Assembly: GCA_001797935.1 (NCBI GenBank)
Contig: MGQT01000042.1
Location: forward strand, 18,024 to 27,930
Length of the DNA stretch: 9,907 bases
From: Deltaproteobacteria bacterium RBG_16_54_18
GTDB taxonomy: Bacteria > Desulfobacterota > B13-G15 > RBG-16-54-18
Reading direction: 5' to 3'
Positions 7,874 through 9,907 of the stretch are shown here, piece by piece. A program made the translations under genes and the position numbers. The notes below the pieces were generated by a model that worked only from the letters and a program-made list of their open reading frames with translations, had not been told where the DNA came from and did no database searches. How positions within the stretch are numbered: position 1 is the stretch's first letter; the number at the start of each line of letters is the position of its first letter.

Positions 7874-7926
7874 GTTGACTACGTTGACTTCCTCAGCATC
7901 AGGGATTGCTCATCAGGCACGCTGAG
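7874..7926 (-). promoter_or_regulatory. Repeat-rich region upstream of the DUF3800 gene
   Basis: On the coding strand two different 7-base words each occur twice just before the gene: CCTGATG (7917-7911 and 7903-7897, 14-base period) and AGTCAAC (7889-7883 and 7880-7874, 9-base period). The first pair is enclosed by the inverted arms CTCAGC/GCTGAG (7892-7897 and 7921-7926). No good -10 or -35 box is evident. The crowding suggests a protein-binding control region, but each motif alone is short enough to arise by chance. Confidence 0.3.
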
Positions 7927-7931
7927 ACAGT

Positions 7932-7968
7932 GGAAACAAGACATGATAATTAACTATGTCTTGTTTCC
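7932..7968 (-). terminator. Perfect 13-bp inverted repeat after the CxxC gene (possible terminator or operator)
   Basis: GGAAACAAGACAT (7932-7944) and ATGTCTTGTTTCC (7956-7968) are exact reverse complements around an 11-base AT-rich loop. The element begins 12 bases past the stop of the small minus-strand CxxC gene and lies about 80 bases upstream of the DUF3800 start. A terminator for the CxxC gene is the simplest reading, but no T-tract follows on either strand, so an operator or recombination site is also possible. The stem is certain; the role is not. Confidence 0.5.
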
Positions 7969-7980
7969 TCCTCTCTTTCC

Positions 7981-8157
7981 TCATTTTCGTCGCCATCCAA
8001 AATCAGCTCCATTGCTCCCAATGAGCCGTTCTTGAAGTTCCATCTGCTGCTTACAAAAGTCACAAGTTTCTTGAAGACGGCCTTTAAATTCTTTAACGAC
8101 TTCTTTTTTTCCCTTTTCCGAACAAGTTCTACAAAAATACCTATGCTTTTCTTTCAT
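7981..8157 (-). CDS. Small double-CxxC (zinc-ribbon-like) protein
   Basis: 58-residue protein, not matched to a named family. It has FCRTC (C9, C12) and TCDFC (C32, C35), the four-cysteine spacing of a small zinc-binding ribbon, and is rich in Lys, Glu and Gln. The tail reads GADFGWRRK. The frame could start at 8199, but AAGGAG (plus-strand 8164-8169) sits six bases before ATG 8157 and only three before ATG 8160, so 8157 is preferred; the extra upstream residues would overlap that ribosome site. A zinc- or iron-binding or nucleic-acid-binding role is inferred from the cysteines alone. It precedes the DUF3800 gene on the same strand, separated by 132 bases that hold the 13-bp inverted repeat, so the two may be separate transcripts. 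Confidence 0.7.
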   Translation of the reverse strand: MKEKHRYFCRTCSEKGKKEVVKEFKGRLQETCDFCKQQMELQERLIGSNGADFGWRRK

Positions 8158-8447
8158 CATTGTCTCCTTTCCGAATTGGCTAAAGAAGAAGGCGTTCATT
8201 GTAAAGCAATTTTTACTTTTCTAGAACCGCAGCGGAAAGAATCTATTTACTCCAAGACGCACCCCTGTATCTTTGCCAGTTCTCTGGAGCGCTGGGCGGC
8301 GGAGGCCACGGCCGCCATCATGGCCCCCCGATCCCTTTAAACTATTACCCTGGTCCGACTCCAGGCCCGACGTGTTTTAAAAAGTTTGGCCTAGACCGCT
8401 CAGCTATAGCCTAGATTCCAGGTTTACGGTCTCGCACCAAATCTTGG
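8158..8447. other. Intergenic region between the 35-residue gene and the CxxC gene
   Basis: It contains the CxxC gene's ribosome site (8164-8169), a possible -10 box TACAAT on the minus strand (8203-8198) with only a poor -35 (TTCTAG, 8226-8221, 17-base spacer), and a short very GC-rich patch (about 8287-8334) with a 6-bp hairpin, GGCGGC (8295-8300) with GCCGCC (8311-8316). The word GCCTAGA occurs twice about 20 bases apart around 8390-8416. I see no coding sequence I can defend. Confidence 0.5.
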
Positions 8448-8555
8448 TTATTTATATTTTTCTGCTTTTTTCGCGATTTGTTCAAGCTTCCGCTCTTTGC
8501 GCGTCTTTTGCGGCTTCTTTTTTACATTTTTTCTTGCATCATGACTTTTTGCCAT
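8448..8555 (-). CDS. 35-residue lysine-rich small protein
   Basis: A very small gene: the protein begins MAKSHDARKNVKKKPQKT and ends AKKAEKYK, with 12 Lys and 3 Arg in 35 residues. The ATG at 8555 has an ideal ribosome site, AAGGAG (plus-strand 8563-8568), seven bases upstream. From memory, short conserved hypothetical proteins of many bacteria share the pattern KSHDxxKxVKKKPxKTxKEKR with a lysine-rich tail, and this fits closely. There is no signal peptide or membrane segment, so it is likely cytosolic and possibly bound to RNA or to the ribosome because of its charge; that last point is inference. The first frame stays open through the A-rich run at 8518-8523, so no frameshift is needed. 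Alternative: a chance open frame, made unlikely by the ribosome site and motif. Confidence 0.75.
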   Translation of the reverse strand: MAKSHDARKNVKKKPQKTRKERKLEQIAKKAEKYK

Positions 8556-8589
8556 AGCTCTTCTCCTTATGATTTTATTGGTTACCTTA

Positions 8590-8632
8590 CGGATACAACA
8601 TCCGCCCCCAAATCTTGCAACATCTTATATCC
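8590..8632 (-). promoter_or_regulatory. Hairpin with alternative pairing in the leader of the 35-residue gene
   Basis: CGGAT (8590-8594) and ATCCG (8600-8604) make a 5-bp stem with a 5-base loop about 35 bases before the start codon. In the minus-strand RNA the TATCC read from 8595-8591 could instead pair with GGATA read from 8632-8628. GATGTTG occurs twice on that strand. The two mutually exclusive pairings could work as a switch, but all stems are short. Confidence 0.25.
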
Positions 8633-8642
8633 TTTTATTTTT

Positions 8643-8669
8643 ATTATCATAAATGAGAACAAATATCAA
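8643..8669 (-). promoter_or_regulatory. Possible sigma70-type promoter for the 35-residue gene
   Basis: On the minus strand, TTGATA (8669-8664) and GATAAT (8648-8643) each match the sigma70 consensus at five of six positions. The spacer is 15 bases, shorter than the preferred 17. This would give a leader of roughly 80 bases containing the hairpin described separately. Confidence 0.35.
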
Positions 8670-8728
8670 TTATAGGTTGATCTCGTACGATGTATTTAAA
8701 GGGATAAATCCGGGGTAGGGGAAAATCG

Positions 8729-8878
8729 CTATCGTGATCCGCCCCGGGAGCCTGAACGTGTTTCCGGGCTCATTGCATACCACCTTCTTTTCTTGGGATG
8801 CGCCAGCAGGTCGATGCCGACTGCCGCCTCTATCACACCTCGGCATAATGTGGCCTTGAGCGCAATTGACTTAACCAT
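8729..8878 (-). other. 49-codon open frame of doubtful coding status
   Basis: A minus-strand frame from ATG 8878 reads MVKSIALKATL, then GVIEAAVGIDLLAHPKKRRW, then MSPETRSGS. Its composition looks more protein-like than the surrounding AT-rich DNA, but there is no Shine-Dalgarno, only GAAAAG near the start. The start lies against the oxidoreductase promoter palindrome. It may be a gene fragment or part of a dispersed non-coding repeat; I cannot tell without a genome search. Confidence 0.2.
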
Positions 8879-8901
8879 GCTTTTCTGCCATATATATGGC
8901 A
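8866..8901 (+). promoter_or_regulatory. Promoter-like region with 16-bp palindrome before the oxidoreductase gene
   Basis: TGCCATATATATGGCA (8886-8901) is a perfect 16-bp palindrome ending 29 bases before the ATG at 8931. A -35-like TTGACT lies at 8866-8871. CATATA (8889-8894, 17-base spacer) or TATATA (8891-8896, 19-base spacer) within the palindrome could be the -10. A palindrome covering the -10 is the classic place for a repressor operator. No regulator gene is nearby. The palindrome is certain; promoter and operator roles are inferred. Confidence 0.5.
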
Positions 8902-8930
8902 ACGCATTGACAGGACCGAGTGGTTGAGAG

Positions 8931-9824
8931 ATGAAATCAATTGCCTTAATAGGATGTGGTAACTGGGGTAAAAATATTTTACGGGATTTGCTCCGGCTAA
9001 ACGGCAACGTCTCCGTAGTCGATATTGATGCGCAGGCGCGATCACGTGCCTCCGAGATGGGAGTCCGTGCAGTATATTGCGATATCGAACAGTTACCCAT
9101 CTGCGATGGTTATGTGGTAGCCGTACCTATTCCTGATTTAACAAAGATATGCGCTCGCCTGTTGGAATTCAAAAAACCTATCTTTTCGGAAAAAACGCTC
9201 TGTCTGTCTTTGGAAGACTATACCCTTTTAAAAAATGCCGGCGGCTCAGACTATATTTTTGCCATGCATAAATGGCACTATCATCCGGGCATCGAAGCGC
9301 TGCGTTTTGTCGCTCAGTCGGGGAGGATCGGCGCGGTAGAAGAGTTGTGCGCAACACGGCACGCCTGGGTACATGATTTTCATGGCGGTGATGTTTTTTG
9401 GACTCAGGCTGTCCACGATCTGACTATTATCAAGCATATTTTGGGTTATATTCCCCAAGAAATTAAGGCTATTAAGGTCATTACGGATGAAGGCGGATTG
9501 CCGGTAAGTGTTACCTCCCTATTGGGCAACGGCCCTGTGGTTCTTCTGTCAGTCAGCGGCAGACATTGTGATAAAATAAGCGGCGTCAGCATCCATGGAG
9601 ACAAAGGTTCTGCAGGGCTTTATAACGCCTACGATGATCACATTACCATAAGAGACAACAGAGGTAAGGAAAGAATACCGATTGACACGACCTTTCCTCT
9701 CTATCTGGAACTAAAAGAATTTGTAGAGTACTTGCATGGTGGTCCCGCGCCGCGCTGCAATCTGCAGAGCGCAAAAGAGGTAACCCAGGCAATCCTCAAT
9801 CTCAGAAAAAGGGCAGGTTTATAA
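8931..9824 (+). CDS. Gfo/Idh/MocA family NAD(P)-dependent sugar oxidoreductase
   Basis: 297-residue dehydrogenase that probably oxidises or reduces a sugar or nucleotide sugar with NAD(P). The N-terminal Rossmann fold starts at once with ALIGCGNWGKN (G8, G10, G13 of the GxGxxG loop) and has an acidic strand end VVDID (29-33), which favours NAD. The family's EKP motif is SEKT here (K88 retained, Pro replaced by Thr). AMHKWHYHP and then RIGAVEEL open the substrate domain, and FWTQAVHDLTIIKHILG contains the conserved H162-D163. The protein is somewhat shorter than the usual 310-380 residues but lacks no core motif. An in-frame stop at 8925-8927 fixes ATG 8931 as the first possible start; the ribosome site (GAGAG directly before it) is poor. 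With another gene starting 31 bases after its stop, it likely begins a surface polysaccharide or modified-sugar operon. Confidence 0.9.
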   Translation: MKSIALIGCGNWGKNILRDLLRLNGNVSVVDIDAQARSRASEMGVRAVYCDIEQLPICDGYVVAVPIPDLTKICARLLEFKKPIFSEKTLCLSLEDYTLLKNAGGSDYIFAMHKWHYHPGIEALRFVAQSGRIGAVEELCATRHAWVHDFHGGDVFWTQAVHDLTIIKHILGYIPQEIKAIKVITDEGGLPVSVTSLLGNGPVVLLSVSGRHCDKISGVSIHGDKGSAGLYNAYDDHITIRDNRGKERIPIDTTFPLYLELKEFVEYLHGGPAPRCNLQSAKEVTQAILNLRKRAGL

Positions 9825-9855
9825 TAAAAGTTATTAAATCATCGAAAGGATTATT

Positions 9856-9907
9856 ATGTCAAACGATCAATCGAAGATTTTTGCGCCATCAAAAGTCAAT
9901 ATCGATC
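9856..9907 (+). CDS. Start of the next gene, 3'-truncated by window edge
   Basis: ATG 9856 follows GAAAGGA (9844-9850) at five bases, a good ribosome site, and lies 31 bases after the oxidoreductase stop, so the two are probably co-transcribed. Only 17 codons are visible, beginning MSNDQSKIFAPSKVNID. That opening is compatible with a left-handed-beta-helix sugar N-acetyltransferase, which commonly follows such oxidoreductases, but too little is present to assign it. Confidence 0.7.
   Translation, partial: MSNDQSKIFAPSKVNID

Larger units (their letters stand above)
8556..8930. other. Intergenic region upstream of the sugar oxidoreductase
   Basis: The left half (8556-8690) is very AT-rich and serves as the leader and promoter zone of the 35-residue gene. 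The right half is GC-richer and holds a 49-codon minus-strand open frame (8729-8878) without a good ribosome site, then the promoter and palindrome of the plus-strand oxidoreductase gene. No RNA gene is recognisable. Confidence 0.5.

Noticed and set aside
7897..7917. CTGATGAG on the minus strand, as in a hammerhead ribozyme core
   Set aside because: The matching CGAAA core strand and the three stems are absent.
7493..8035. 180-codon plus-strand open frame
   Set aside because: It runs antisense through the DUF3800 gene and across the 13-bp inverted repeat; no family features.
8260..8330. Plus-strand frame containing ALGGGGH, reminiscent of the DHHA1 domain motif
   Set aside because: Neighbouring residues do not fit the domain, the frame has no start, and the glycine run is easily produced by the local GC-rich repeat.
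8385..8438. Possible tRNA-like segment ending in CGCACCA with GCTCAGCT upstream
   Set aside because: No acceptor stem, no GGTTC-type T arm and no anticodon arm can be folded in register.
6922..9473. 12-base direct repeat ATTAAGGCTATT at 6922-6933 and 9462-9473
   Set aside because: A few exact 12-base matches are expected by chance in a window of this size, and the second copy is inside the oxidoreductase coding sequence, so attachment sites are unlikely.

Overview
The window most resembles a chromosomal segment of an anaerobic Gram-negative bacterium. A deltaproteobacterium (Desulfobacterota, e.g. a Syntrophia-type syntroph) fits best. That placement is an inference from gene content (a divergent adenine deaminase, an acyl-CoA dehydrogenase, full-length ComEC, a DUF1285-like protein), moderately high GC in the core genes and Shine-Dalgarno-led starts. 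No rRNA, tRNA or other marker gene is present to confirm it.

Layout. (1) 2-1636, plus: adenine deaminase-like amidohydrolase, cut off at its 5' end by the window edge. (2) 1637-2090: a 454-base non-coding stretch containing a nested inverted repeat (1959-2040) in the leader of the next gene. (3) 2091-3290, plus: complete acyl-CoA dehydrogenase. (4) 3477-6412, plus: an unrecognised 161-residue protein translationally coupled (TGATG overlap) to a complete ComEC/Rec2 DNA-uptake channel. (5) 6407-6886, minus: DUF1285-like protein, converging on comEC with a 6-base coding overlap. (6) 7021-8555, minus: a lower-GC accessory-looking block with a DUF3800 protein, a 58-residue double-CxxC protein and a 35-residue lysine-rich protein (8448-8555). 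This block is rich in inverted and direct repeats. (7) 8556-8930: non-coding, ending in a promoter-like region with a perfect 16-bp palindrome. (8) 8931-9824, plus: Gfo/Idh/MocA-type sugar oxidoreductase, followed at 9856 by the first codons of another gene, probably the start of a surface-polysaccharide operon.

The genes form small independent units rather than one pathway. The acyl-CoA dehydrogenase would feed electrons from fatty or amino acid oxidation, the deaminase salvages purines, and ComEC imports DNA. The Gfo/Idh gene opens a probable nucleotide-sugar cluster. The minus-strand block between ComEC and that cluster looks like a variable insertion zone.

I did not find a clear new multi-gene system. 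The best leads are the DUF3800/CxxC pair with its regulatory repeats, the 35-residue basic protein, the ComEC-coupled unknown protein, the acyl-CoA dehydrogenase leader structure and the palindrome at the sugar-gene promoter.
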